From NCBI RefSeq assembly GCF_900091585.1, contig NZ_FMHT01000003.1, positions 1,659,501 through 1,723,500 of the forward strand: DNA of 64,000 bases. The letters are read 5' to 3'. This stretch comes from Micromonospora nigra. GTDB taxonomy: Bacteria > Actinomycetota > Actinomycetes > Mycobacteriales > Micromonosporaceae. The notes beneath the pieces were generated by a model. The model did no database searches. It saw only the letters and a program-made list of their open reading frames with translations, and was not told the DNA's origin. The first letter of the stretch is position 1. Every line of letters begins with the position of its first letter. Made by a program: the position numbers and the translations under genes. Positions 8,724 to 20,425 of the stretch are shown here, in pieces.

Positions 8724-9152
8724 TCAGAGCAGGGCGCCCTCGTCGTGCAGCCAGTCCACGAAGCTGGTGGCCACCGCCGCGCCGCAGTCGAGCAGTTCGA
8801 CCAGGAGCGCGTCGTGGGTTCCCGCGCCGAGTGGCACCTGCAACTCGGCGTAGATCGGCAGTTGCCCCCGCTCGGTGGGGTCGCCCACGTACGCCTTGCA
8901 GAAGCGGCGGGTGTGGTTCCACTCGTTGACCACCCGGTATGCCCGGTCGGCCCAGTCGGGCGGGACGGTGGCGTGCGGGCGGGCCCGCATCACCAGGATC
9001 TCGTCCTCGGGGCCCTCCAGAGCGACCAGCACGGCGTGTCGCTCCCACATGGCCAGCAGATTGCCGTCACCATCAGCCAGATAACGCACGTCGAGCAGGT
9101 CGAGTGCGTTGCAGACCCGGCTCAGGGTTACGGGTTCGACTGTGGCCGGCAT
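8724..9152 (-). CDS. YbjN-domain protein
   Basis: A 142-residue alpha/beta protein of the YbjN / bacterial sensory-transduction-regulator fold: LSRVCNALDLLDVRYLADGDGNLLAMW, then AYRVVNEWNHTRRFCKAYV and a C-terminal helical part ending VDWLHDEGALL. ATG at 9152 is used; the frame stays open upstream to 9308 with possible GTG starts, so an N-terminal extension cannot be excluded. Function of the family is poorly defined (type III secretion chaperone-like fold). Confidence 0.75.
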   Translation of the reverse strand: MPATVEPVTLSRVCNALDLLDVRYLADGDGNLLAMWERHAVLVALEGPEDEILVMRARPHATVPPDWADRAYRVVNEWNHTRRFCKAYVGDPTERGQLPIYAELQVPLGAGTHDALLVELLDCGAAVATSFVDWLHDEGALL

Positions 9153-9457
9153 GTCGATCACCGGACGCTCGGTCGTCGGTGGGCAGTCGTCCCCGGGCTG
9201 TCGCGGGGGCGGCGGACCGACCCTGACGCTGCCCTCCACCGTGACTCCGCTTCGAGTTTCCGGATCACCGCCACTGGCGGGACCGGGGCGCCATGACCAC
9301 CACGGCATCGCTCGCGCACCTCACTCCCCAGCGGATCCAGCCGCCTACGGTGCGTTGGATCCGAGGATGGACGGTACCCGGACAGCCGGGACGAAGCATC
9401 CCCCCAACGCCCGCCCCGGCCCAGAAGAACGACCATGGGTCATCCGTTCGGATGAAC
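9153..9457. other. 305-bp intergenic region with a palindrome
   Basis: No convincing gene. It should carry the promoter of the YbjN gene. It contains an inverted repeat CGGATCCA (9332-9339) / TGGATCCG (9356-9363) that could be an operator or part of the terminator of the gene ending at 9458. Confidence 0.4.
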
Positions 9458-10192
9458 TCAGAGCGGCTTTACGGCGAGATCCGTAGCCTTCTGCGACCAT
9501 GCCGCTCCGTACGGTCCCACCAGGCCGACCCATCGGCCGACCGTCCTCACCTGAACGTCGCCGTCGGTCGCGCCGAGGAACCCCATCCGCACCAGGCCCT
9601 GCACGAGCCGCTGGCTCACCTCGACCGGCTCCTCCGGGCCGTCGTCCGGCCGCACCACCACCGGCACGTGGTCCAGCAGAGCGTCCCGCAGGACCCGCTG
9701 GCCGACCGCCCGCCCCGCCACCCCGTGCGCGGCGGCCTCCCGCAGCGTGCCGGCCGCCGCCTCGGCCACCCGACGCACCTCGGTGGCCGGGAGGACCTCC
9801 ACCCGGCGGCTGGCCGGCGGCGGCAGCGGCCACCGCCACTGCGCGTCGTGGCGGGCCGGCAGCGCGCCGCCGCCCGCCGTCAACTCGGCCAGCAACTCCT
9901 GGGCGGCGACGGTGGCGTCACCCGGGCCGTCCCCGGCCACCGGGCGCACCACCAGGACCCCCCACGGCAGGCGGGCCCACAGGGCGGTGCGCCCCGCGTC
10001 GGGTGTCGAGCGGAGCCGGACCGGCGCGGCCGGCTCCAGGCGGACCAGGCGGGCCAGGAAGGCACCCGCGTCGGCGACGTCGACGAGCCCGTGCCCACTG
10101 TCGGGGACCGTCCCGGTAGCCGCCGCACCGGCGGGCCGGCCGGCAACCGGGTGCCGACCCGGGCCACCGGGACGCCCCCGGTCGCCGCTCAC
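9458..10192 (-). CDS. Conserved hypothetical actinobacterial protein
   Basis: A 244-residue soluble protein with no motif I recognise. The first 30 residues are Gly/Pro/Arg-rich. The rest alternates predicted strands and helices (LWARLPWGVLVVRPVAG, EVRRVAEAAAGTLREAAA, VGRWVGLVGPYGAAW). The start overlaps the stop of the thioesterase gene by 4 bp, so it is co-translated with it. Codon use is strongly actinobacterial, which supports a real gene. Confidence 0.65.
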   Translation of the reverse strand: MSGDRGRPGGPGRHPVAGRPAGAAATGTVPDSGHGLVDVADAGAFLARLVRLEPAAPVRLRSTPDAGRTALWARLPWGVLVVRPVAGDGPGDATVAAQELLAELTAGGGALPARHDAQWRWPLPPPASRRVEVLPATEVRRVAEAAAGTLREAAAHGVAGRAVGQRVLRDALLDHVPVVVRPDDGPEEPVEVSQRLVQGLVRMGFLGATDGDVQVRTVGRWVGLVGPYGAAWSQKATDLAVKPL

Positions 10193-10635
10193 GTCACGCC
10201 CCCGGCCGGGGCGTACGCGATCAGGAACTCGCGCTCCCCGGCGTTGATCCGTCGGGGCACCTGGCGTTCCAGGTCGAACGGGACCAGCACCGAGCGGGCC
10301 CGGCTGACCAGCCGGTCACCGTCGTACATCTCGTAGGCCACGGTGAACGACGCGGCCCGGATCTCCTCCACCCACAGCTCGATGCGCACGGTCGGAGCGG
10401 CCTCGGCGGTCGCCCGCCCGAGGGCGTAGTCGACCGGGCGCAGGTAGTCGACCTCGTGCCGGCGGATCACCACACCGTCGGCGAACGAACCCACTCCCCA
10501 CGCCCGGCCACCGGCGAACATCAACGCCACCCGCGCCTCCTCGTAGAGGGTGAGGAACCGCGAGTTGTTGACGTGACCGTACGCGTCGAGGTCGGACCAC
10601 CGCAGCGTGCAGTGGTAGACGAACCGGTCAGCCAC
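10189..10635 (-). CDS. Acyl-CoA thioesterase, hot-dog fold (4HBT)
   Basis: A 148-residue 4-hydroxybenzoyl-CoA thioesterase-type protein. The catalytic Asp and the following helix are visible at LRWSDLDAYGHVNNSRFLT (residues 11-29), followed by the strand-rich HEVDYLRPVDYALGRA half. The length fits a single hot-dog domain. It lies 11 bp downstream of ettA. The acyl substrate is unknown. Confidence 0.88.
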   Translation of the reverse strand: MADRFVYHCTLRWSDLDAYGHVNNSRFLTLYEEARVALMFAGGRAWGVGSFADGVVIRRHEVDYLRPVDYALGRATAEAAPTVRIELWVEEIRAASFTVAYEMYDGDRLVSRARSVLVPFDLERQVPRRINAGEREFLIAYAPAGGVT

Positions 10636-10646
10636 GGCCGGGCCCG

Positions 10647-12323
<1,677 letters not shown>

Positions 12324-12634
12324 GGTGGGGACTACCTCCGTCGGTTGCGTCTGGGTTGCGGGGCACGGGCGCGGGCCGCGAACTCCACCCGCCACCGCCG
12401 GCCACCGGCCGGCCACGCGCACGCCGCCGTCAATCCTGACAGGTACGCCGCACCGCGCCCACATCACCCCGCCCCCGGGGCTGTCGGCGGGTCGCCGGAT
12501 TGTCAACAAGATCACGTATTCGGTTCGGCGAGCGTGGGAAGGGTAGGTGACTCCGGCACTGGGCCTCTGACCTCGCAGCTACGCTCAGTACGCTCATCGC
12601 GGGTTGACCAGTCAGCATCCGGAGGTGGCCGAAC
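12324..12634. promoter_or_regulatory. Divergent ettA / otsA intergenic region with candidate otsA promoter
   Basis: A 311-bp gap without a gene. A candidate sigma-70-type promoter for otsA is TCTGAC (12566-12571), 17-base spacer, TACGCT (12589-12594). A second TACGCT lies at 12580-12585. ettA would be driven from the other strand of the same region, but I see no clear box for it. Confidence 0.4.
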
Positions 12635-14031
<1,397 letters not shown>

Positions 14032-14035
<4 letters not shown>

Positions 14036-16638
14036 ACGCCGCTGCCAACGAGATCGTCACCCCGCCCGCGGGGACGATGGACCCGGAGCTGCGCGCCGCC
14101 ATCGGCCGCATCGCCCGCGTCCCACAGCTCCTGATCGCCTGTGACTACGACGGCACGCTCGCCCCGATCGTGTCGGACCCGAGCAAGGCCGTGCCGCTGC
14201 CCGAATCCGTGGCGGCCGTGCGTGCCCTGGCCGCGTTGCCGCAGACCACCGTGGCGGTGGTCTCCGGCCGCGCGCTGCGCGACCTGGCCGCGCTGTCCCG
14301 GCTGCCCAGCGAGGTCCACCTCGTCGGCAGCCACGGCTCCGAGTTCGACATCGGCTTCGTCGAGCGGCTCTCCCCCGAGCTGATCGCGGTACGCACCCGG
14401 CTGCGCGACGCGCTGCGCGAGATCGCCGCCGCCCACCCCGGCATCCGGCTGGAACGCAAGCCCGCCAGCGTCGCGGTGCACACCCGGGGGGTCGACCCGC
14501 AGGTCGCCGCGGCTGCCGTCGAGGCGGTCCGCAACGGCCCCGCCACCTGGGACGACGTCACCGTCACCCAGGGCAAGGAGGTCATCGAGCTGTCGGTGGT
14601 CGCCACCCACAAGGGCACCGCCGTCGACCAGCTACGCACCCAACTCTCGGCCAGCGCGGTGCTGTTCATCGGCGACGACGTCACCGACGAGAACGCCTTC
14701 GGCAACCTGCACGGCCCGGACGTCGGCATCAAGATCGGTCCGGGTGACACGAAGGCCGGCTACCGGGTCGCCGAGCCCATCGAGGCGGCCCGTGCGCTCG
14801 GGCTGCTGCTGGAGACCCGCCGGCACTGGCTCTTCGGCGAGCGGGCGGTGCCGATCGAGCGACACTCGATGCTGGCCAACGGCCGTACCGTCGCGCTGCT
14901 CACCCCCGAGGCCAGGGTCACCTGGCTCTGCCACCCCAAGCCCGACTCTGCCGCGATCTTCGCCGACCTGGTGGGCGGCAACCCGGCCGGGCACTTCAGC
15001 GTGGCGCCGGAGCGCGGCGGCATCCCGCTCGGCCAGCGCTATCGCTCGGGCACCATGACCGTGGAGACGCGCTGGTCGGGGCTGACGGTCACCGACTGGC
15101 TCGACACGCCGGACGCGGTCGCCACCCCGGACGGGCCGGCCATCGTGGCCGGTGACTCGGTCCTCATCCGGGTGCTCACCGGCAGCGGCCGGGCCCGGGT
15201 GGAGTTCGCGCCCCGGCCCGAGTTCGGCCAGGTGGCGGTGCAGTTGCAGCCCGTCGGCGACGGGCTGCTCGTGCTCGGCTCCAACGAGCCCGCCTCGCTC
15301 TACTCCCCCGGCGTCGAGTGGGAGGTCACCAACGACGGCGGGTACGAGACCGGCAAGGCGGTGGTCGACCTCTCCGCCGCCGGCGGCCAGGTGATCCTGG
15401 AACTGCGCTTCGGCACCCACAGCCTGGAGCACCACCGCCTGCCGATCCACGAGCGCCAGGCCGCCGCGGAGCAGCCGTGGAAGGACTGGGTGGCCTCGCT
15501 GCGGCTGCCGTCGACCGCCCGTGAGCTGGTGGCCCGCAGCGCGCTCACCCTGCGGGCCCTGTGCCACGAGGCCACCGGGTCGATCCTGGCCGCGGCGACC
15601 ACCTCGCTGCCCGAGGAACTGGGCGGGGTCCGCAACTGGGACTACCGCTACTGCTGGCTGCGGGACGCGGCGATGACCGCGCGGGCGCTGGTCGACCTGG
15701 GCTCCATCGACGAGGCCGAGGCGTTTCTGCGCTGGGTCGACGGCTGCGTCGAGCGCACCGGCGGGCACCCCGAACGGCTGCACCCGCTCTACACCGTCGA
15801 CGGCTTCGAGCTGGGCGCCGAGGCCGTCATCGACACGCTGCCCGGCTACGCCGGCTCCCGGCCGGTCCGGGTCGGCAACCTCGCCAACCACCAGCTCCAG
15901 CTCGACGTCTTCGGGCCGATCGCCGACCTGATCGCGGCGACCGCCGACGCGCGTGGCTCGGTCCGCGACGACGAGTGGCGGGTGCTGGAGAACATGGTCG
16001 AGGCGGTCCGCCGGCGCTGGCACGAGCCCGACCACGGCATCTGGGAGGCCCGCCTCCCCCCGCGGCACCACATCTTCTCCAAGGTGATGTGCTGGATGAC
16101 CGTCGACCGGGCACTGCACGTGGTGCGCCAGCACGGTGGCGAGGACCGACCGGAGTGGGTGGAACTGCGCGACCGGATCGGTGCCAACGTCCTGGAGTAC
16201 GGCTGGCACGAGCACGCCGAGGCGTACAGCGTCGCGTACGGCGACGAGGACATGGACGCGTCCTCGCTGTGGATCGGCCTGTCGGGGCTGCTGCCGGGCG
16301 ACGACCCGCGTTTCCTGTCGACGGTGCTCAGGATCGAGGCCGACCTGCGCAGCGGTCCGGTGGTCTACCGCTACCACTGGGACGACGGCCTGCCCGGCCG
16401 CGAAGGTGGCTTCCACATCTGCACGGCGTGGCTGGTGGAGGCGTACCTGCGGACCGGCCGGCGCACCGACGCCGAGGAGCTGTTCACGCAGATGATCGAC
16501 ACGGCCGGGCCGACGGGGCTGCTTCCCGAGCAGTACGACCCGCTCGCCGAACGCGGGCTGGGCAACCACCCGCAGGCCTACAGCCACCTCGGCGTGGTCC
16601 GTTGCGCCCTGCTGCTGGACAACATGCTCAAGCAGTGA
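14032..16638 (+). CDS. Trehalose-6-phosphate phosphatase fused to a GH15 glycosidase (trehalase-like)
   Basis: An 868-residue two-domain protein. Residues 1-265 are a HAD phosphatase of the OtsB type: nucleophile motif [11 protein letters not shown] (near 38-48), [10 protein letters not shown], and acidic motif [12 protein letters not shown] (near 212-223). Residues about 275-868 are a GH15 glucoamylase/trehalase-type module. It has an N-terminal beta-sandwich ([21 protein letters not shown]) and an (alpha/alpha)6 barrel with [23 protein letters not shown] and a late GLLPEQYDP segment carrying the likely catalytic acid. It could make and also hydrolyse trehalose, or hydrolyse other glucosides. 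Coupled to otsA by GTGA overlap; a terminator follows. Confidence 0.9.
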
Positions 16639-16654
16639 CCCGCGCCTGAACCGC

Positions 16655-16692
16655 GACGGCGGCCGGAGAGTTCCCGCTCTCCGGCCGCCGTC
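16655..16692 (+). terminator. Strong hairpin terminator after the trehalose operon
   Basis: A perfect 16-bp stem: the arms 16655-16670 and 16677-16692 are exact reverse complements around a 6-base loop, 17 bp after the stop. It also faces the convergent cobA gene. Confidence 0.85.
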
Positions 16693-16717
16693 GTCCGTGC
16701 CGGTCCCCCGCCGATCC

Positions 16718-16822
16718 GAGCCGGTGGGGCGGGCGAATCGGCGGGGCAGGGTGAGCCGGCGAGACCGAGCGAGCCGGCGGGGCAGAGGCGAGTCGGCGGG
16801 GCAGGGCGAGCCGGCGGGGTCA
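16718..16822. repeat. Degenerate G-rich tandem repeats downstream of cobA
   Basis: Imperfect repeats of a unit like GAGCCGGCGGGGCAGGGC occur about five times between the trehalose terminator and the cobA stop. They are non-coding and probably arose by slippage. Confidence 0.5.
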
Positions 16823-18091
16823 GCCCGGGAAGCCGGCCGCGAGGGCGTCGACCACGTCGCCCACGACCACCACGGCGGGCGGGCGCAACCCGGCCGCCAG
16901 CACGTCGGCGGCCACCGCGCCGAGCGTCGAGCGCAGCTGCCGCTGGGCTCCGGTCGTGGCCTCCTGCACCACCGCCACGGGCGTGTCGGCCGGCCGCCCG
17001 TGGGCGACGAGGACGGCGGCGATCGCCGCGAGGTTCTTCAGGCCCATCAGGATCACCAGCGTGCCGCGCAGCCCCGCGAGGGCGTCCCAGCGCACCAGCG
17101 AGGCCGGCGAGTCGGGCGCGACGTGCCCGGAGACCACGGTGAACTCGTGCGCCACGGCCCGGTGGGTCACCGGGATACCGGCGGCGGCCGGGGCCGCGAT
17201 CGAGCTGGTCACCCCGGGGACCACGGTGACCGGAACCCCGGCCTCGGCGCAGGCCAGCAGTTCCTCGCCGCCCCGGCCGAAGACGTACGGGTCGCCGCCC
17301 TTGAGCCGCACCACGACCCGGCCGGCGAGGGCCCGGTCGACCAGGATCCGGTTGATCTCCTCCTGCGCCCGGGCCGGGCCGTAGGGAATCTTCGAGGCGT
17401 CCACCAGCTCGACGTCCGAGCGCAGTTCGTCCAGCAGCAGTCCGGGCACCAGCCGGTCGGCGACCACGACGTCGGCCTCGGTGAGCAACCGCCATCCCTT
17501 GACCGTGATCAGTTCCGGGTCACCGGGGCCGGCACCGACCAGGGCCACCCGGCCGCCACCCGCGGCCGGGTCGGACGCCCGGCCGGCACCCGCCGGCCGG
17601 GTGGCCCCCGCGGGCGCCGTGCCGCCCTCGCCGGGCCCCCGGGTGGCCAGCAGGGCACGCACCTCGTCCCGGACGGTCATGGCCCGGCGCGGATCGCCCC
17701 CGCCGAGCACCGCCACCGTCACCGGCCCGTGCCGGGTCACCGCCGGGGTCCACGCGGTCGCGGCGGCCCGGTCGTCGGCGCGTACGCAGAAGATCCGGCG
17801 CTCGGCGGCGGCGGCGCTGACGGACGCGGCGGCGACCGGGTCGTCGACCGCGACCTGGACCAGCCAGGCGCCGTCCAGGTCGTCGGGGAGGAACCGGCGG
17901 CGCTCCCAGTGCAGCCGTCCGGCGTCGACGTGCCCGTGCAGGGCCGGGGTCAGTTCCGGCGCGACGAGGAACACGTCGGCGCCCGCGTCCAGCAGCGCGG
18001 GCACCCGGCGGGTGGCGACGGCACCCCCGCCCACCACGACCACCCGCCGGCCGGCCAGCCGCAGGCCGAGCGGGTACGGGTTGGTGCTCAC
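16820..18091 (-). CDS. cobA: Uroporphyrinogen-III C-methyltransferase with precorrin-2 dehydrogenase domain (CysG/CobA type)
   Basis: A 423-residue fusion. Residues 1-165 resemble the siroheme dehydrogenase/ferrochelatase half with a Rossmann motif VVVVGGGAVATRR. Residues about 190-423 are the SAM-dependent methyltransferase with VALVGAGPGDPELIT, VRLKGGDPYVFGRGGEE and PVTVVPGVTSSIAAPAAAGIPVTHR. The product is precorrin-2, usable for cobalamin and siroheme. The GTG start overlaps the cobT stop. Organisation is last in cobC-cobT-cobA. Confidence 0.93.
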   Translation of the reverse strand: MSTNPYPLGLRLAGRRVVVVGGGAVATRRVPALLDAGADVFLVAPELTPALHGHVDAGRLHWERRRFLPDDLDGAWLVQVAVDDPVAAASVSAAAAERRIFCVRADDRAAATAWTPAVTRHGPVTVAVLGGGDPRRAMTVRDEVRALLATRGPGEGGTAPAGATRPAGAGRASDPAAGGGRVALVGAGPGDPELITVKGWRLLTEADVVVADRLVPGLLLDELRSDVELVDASKIPYGPARAQEEINRILVDRALAGRVVVRLKGGDPYVFGRGGEELLACAEAGVPVTVVPGVTSSIAAPAAAGIPVTHRAVAHEFTVVSGHVAPDSPASLVRWDALAGLRGTLVILMGLKNLAAIAAVLVAHGRPADTPVAVVQEATTGAQRQLRSTLGAVAADVLAAGLRPPAVVVVGDVVDALAAGFPG

Positions 18092-19194
18092 TTCTCGGCC
18101 ACCCCCGCGGAGTCGAACGTGGCGACCTCGTGCAGCACCCGCACGGCCCCGGTGACCACCGGCAGCGCCAGCAGCGCGCCGGTGCCCTCGCCGAGGCGCA
18201 GCCCGAGGTCGATCAGCGGCTCCAGACCCAGCCGGCGCAGCGCCACCGTGGCGCCGGGCTCCGCCGAGCGGTGCCCGGCCACCATCGCGCCGGCCGCGTC
18301 GGGGGCCAGGGCCACGGCGGCCAGCGCGGCGGACACGGCGATCACCCCGTCGAGCAGGACGGGCACCCGGCGCGCGGCGGCGCCGAGGATCAGCCCGGTC
18401 AGCGCCGCGTGCTCCAGCCCACCCACGCTCGCCAGCACACCGAGGGGGTCGGCGGGGTCGGGGGCGTGCCGGAGCAGCGCCGCCCGCACCACCTCGATCT
18501 TGTGCCGGTACGTCGGGTCGTCCACCCCGGTGCCGCGGCCGGTGGCCTCGGCCGGGTCGACCCCGGCGAAGACCGCGACCAGCGCGGCAGCCGGGGTGGT
18601 GTTGCCGATGCCCATGTCCCCGGTCAGCAGGATGCCGGCGCCGGCGTCGATCAGCTCACCGGCGACCCGGACGCCGGTCTGCACGGCGGCCCGCGTCTCC
18701 TCGCGGGTCAGCGCGGCGGTGACCGTCATGTCGCGGGTGCCCCGCCGCACGTTCGCCTCGACGAACCGGGGCACCCCGGTCGGGCCGCCCGCTGCACGGC
18801 CCGGCTCAGCGGGCCGTTCGGTGCCGTCCGCCGGCCCGACCGGCGTGGCGACACCGACGTCGACGACGGTGACCGACGCGCCGGCCTGCCGGGCGAAGGC
18901 GTTGACCACCGCGCCGCCGGCCAGGAAGTTGCCGACCATCTGCCCGGTCACCTCCTGCGGCCACGGGGTGACGCCCTGGGCGTGCACGCCGTGGTCACCG
19001 GCGAAGATCGCCACCGCGGCCGGCTCGGGCAGCGGCGGGGGGCAGACCCCGGCGAGCCCGGCGAGGCGTACGGACAGGTCTTCCAGGGCACCGAGCGACC
19101 CGGCCGGCTTGGTCAGCCGGCCCTGAAGTTCGCGGGCGGCGGCCATCGCCGACTCGTCGAGCGGCCTGATCGCCGCGATCGTGGGCTCCAGCAT
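18088..19194 (-). CDS. cobT: Nicotinate-nucleotide-dimethylbenzimidazole phosphoribosyltransferase
   Basis: Activates the lower ligand of cobalamin by transfer of ribose-phosphate from NaMN. Signatures are LTKPAGSLGALEDLSVRLAG near residue 25, VAIFAGDHGVHAQGVTPWPQEVT near 60, GDMGIGNTT near 190 and a late GGLEHAALTGLILGAA; the C-terminal RLGEGTGALLALP helix is typical. Two consecutive ATGs overlap the cobC stop; I use the second (19194), which has better spacing from GGAGG. An insert of about 20 Pro/Gly-rich residues near 120 is unusual but harmless-looking. Confidence 0.92.
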   Translation of the reverse strand: MLEPTIAAIRPLDESAMAAARELQGRLTKPAGSLGALEDLSVRLAGLAGVCPPPLPEPAAVAIFAGDHGVHAQGVTPWPQEVTGQMVGNFLAGGAVVNAFARQAGASVTVVDVGVATPVGPADGTERPAEPGRAAGGPTGVPRFVEANVRRGTRDMTVTAALTREETRAAVQTGVRVAGELIDAGAGILLTGDMGIGNTTPAAALVAVFAGVDPAEATGRGTGVDDPTYRHKIEVVRAALLRHAPDPADPLGVLASVGGLEHAALTGLILGAAARRVPVLLDGVIAVSAALAAVALAPDAAGAMVAGHRSAEPGATVALRRLGLEPLIDLGLRLGEGTGALLALPVVTGAVRVLHEVATFDSAGVAEK

Positions 19195-20303
19195 CATGCC
19201 TCCAGGATCTCCGCCAGCACAGCGGTGAACGCGTCGGTGGTGGCCCGGTCGCGCACCGCCACCCGCAGCCAGTCCGGCCCCAGGCCGGGGAAGGTGTCGC
19301 CGCGCCGGACCGCCCAGCCGCGGTCCCGCAGCGCGTGCCGTACCCGGTCGGCGCCCCGCAGGTGGACCAGGACGAAGGCGCTGGCGGGCCGGCCGGCCAC
19401 GCGTACTCCGGGCAGGGCCGACAGGCGGGCGGTCAGGTGGTCGCGGTCGGCGGCGAGCGCGGCGGCGAGCGCGCGCTCGGCCGCGACCGCCTCGGGGCCG
19501 GCGCAGGCCGTCGCGGCCGCGAGCGCCGGGGTGGAGACCGCCCACAGCGGCTGCGCGGCGGCCAGCAGTCGCAGGAGCGCGGCGTCGCCCAGCAGGTAGC
19601 CGATCCGCAGGCCGGCCAGCCCCCAGGTCTTGGTGAGGCTGCGCACCACGAGTAGTCCGGGCAGGTCGCGGCGGGCGGCGAGGGAGTGGGGCTCGCCGGG
19701 GACCCCCTCGGCGGCGGTGGTGTCCGCGAACGCCTCGTCGACCACCAGGACCCGGCCGGGCCGGGCCAGGGCGGCCACGTCGGCGGCGGGGTGCAGCACG
19801 GAGGTGGGGTTCGTGGGGTTGCCGACCATCACCAGGTCGGCGTCGGCGGGAACCCGGGCCGGGTCGAGCCGGAAGCCGTCGGCCGGGTCGAGCAGCACCC
19901 GGTCGACGCTGTGCCCGGCGGCGCGCAGGGCGGCTTCGGGCTCGGTGAACTGGGGGTGCACCACGACCGGGCGGCGCACGTCGCGCAGCGCCCGGGCGAT
20001 CAGCACGAACGCCTCGGCCGCGCCGGCGGTCAGCAGCACCTCGGCCGGGGGCCGATCGTGCCGGGCGGCCACGGCGGCGTGGGCGGGCCCCGGGTCCGGA
20101 TACGCGGCGAGGTCGCCGAGCGCGGCGGTGATCGGATCGGCCAACCAGTCGGGCATCGGGGCCCGGCGGACGTTGACCGCGAGGTCGACGAGGCCGCCGG
20201 TCACCTCGGCGTCCCCGTGGTGTCCGAGGTCGGGCTCCACCGCCCGACCCGGATCCGGTTCGTCGGTGGGGTCGGGGGCTACCCCGATCGGCTGACCGCG
20301 CAT
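19194..20303 (-). CDS. cobC: PLP-dependent threonine-phosphate decarboxylase-like aminotransferase (CobC/CobD type)
   Basis: A class I/II aminotransferase-fold protein of about 369 residues. It has MVGNPTNPTSVLHP, VVDEAFADT and the Schiff-base lysine in VVRSLTKTWGLAGLRIGYLLG (near 237). In this cob operon the likely job is providing the aminopropanol (phosphate) linker of cobalamin. A role in histidinol-phosphate aminotransfer is less likely given the context. ATG at 20303 is chosen; the first 50 residues are acidic/Pro-rich and not conserved in appearance. Confidence 0.82.
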   Translation of the reverse strand: MRGQPIGVAPDPTDEPDPGRAVEPDLGHHGDAEVTGGLVDLAVNVRRAPMPDWLADPITAALGDLAAYPDPGPAHAAVAARHDRPPAEVLLTAGAAEAFVLIARALRDVRRPVVVHPQFTEPEAALRAAGHSVDRVLLDPADGFRLDPARVPADADLVMVGNPTNPTSVLHPAADVAALARPGRVLVVDEAFADTTAAEGVPGEPHSLAARRDLPGLLVVRSLTKTWGLAGLRIGYLLGDAALLRLLAAAQPLWAVSTPALAAATACAGPEAVAAERALAAALAADRDHLTARLSALPGVRVAGRPASAFVLVHLRGADRVRHALRDRGWAVRRGDTFPGLGPDWLRVAVRDRATTDAFTAVLAEILEA

Positions 20304-20425
20304 GTCCGCGATCCTGCCGGGAAGGCGGCGCACGGGACAGGCAGGCGCGGCGTGGGCCGCATCACCTGGCACGACGTTCACGAGTTCTTCTCATGGACGA
20401 ATCGGAAATGTCATAACTTGGCAGT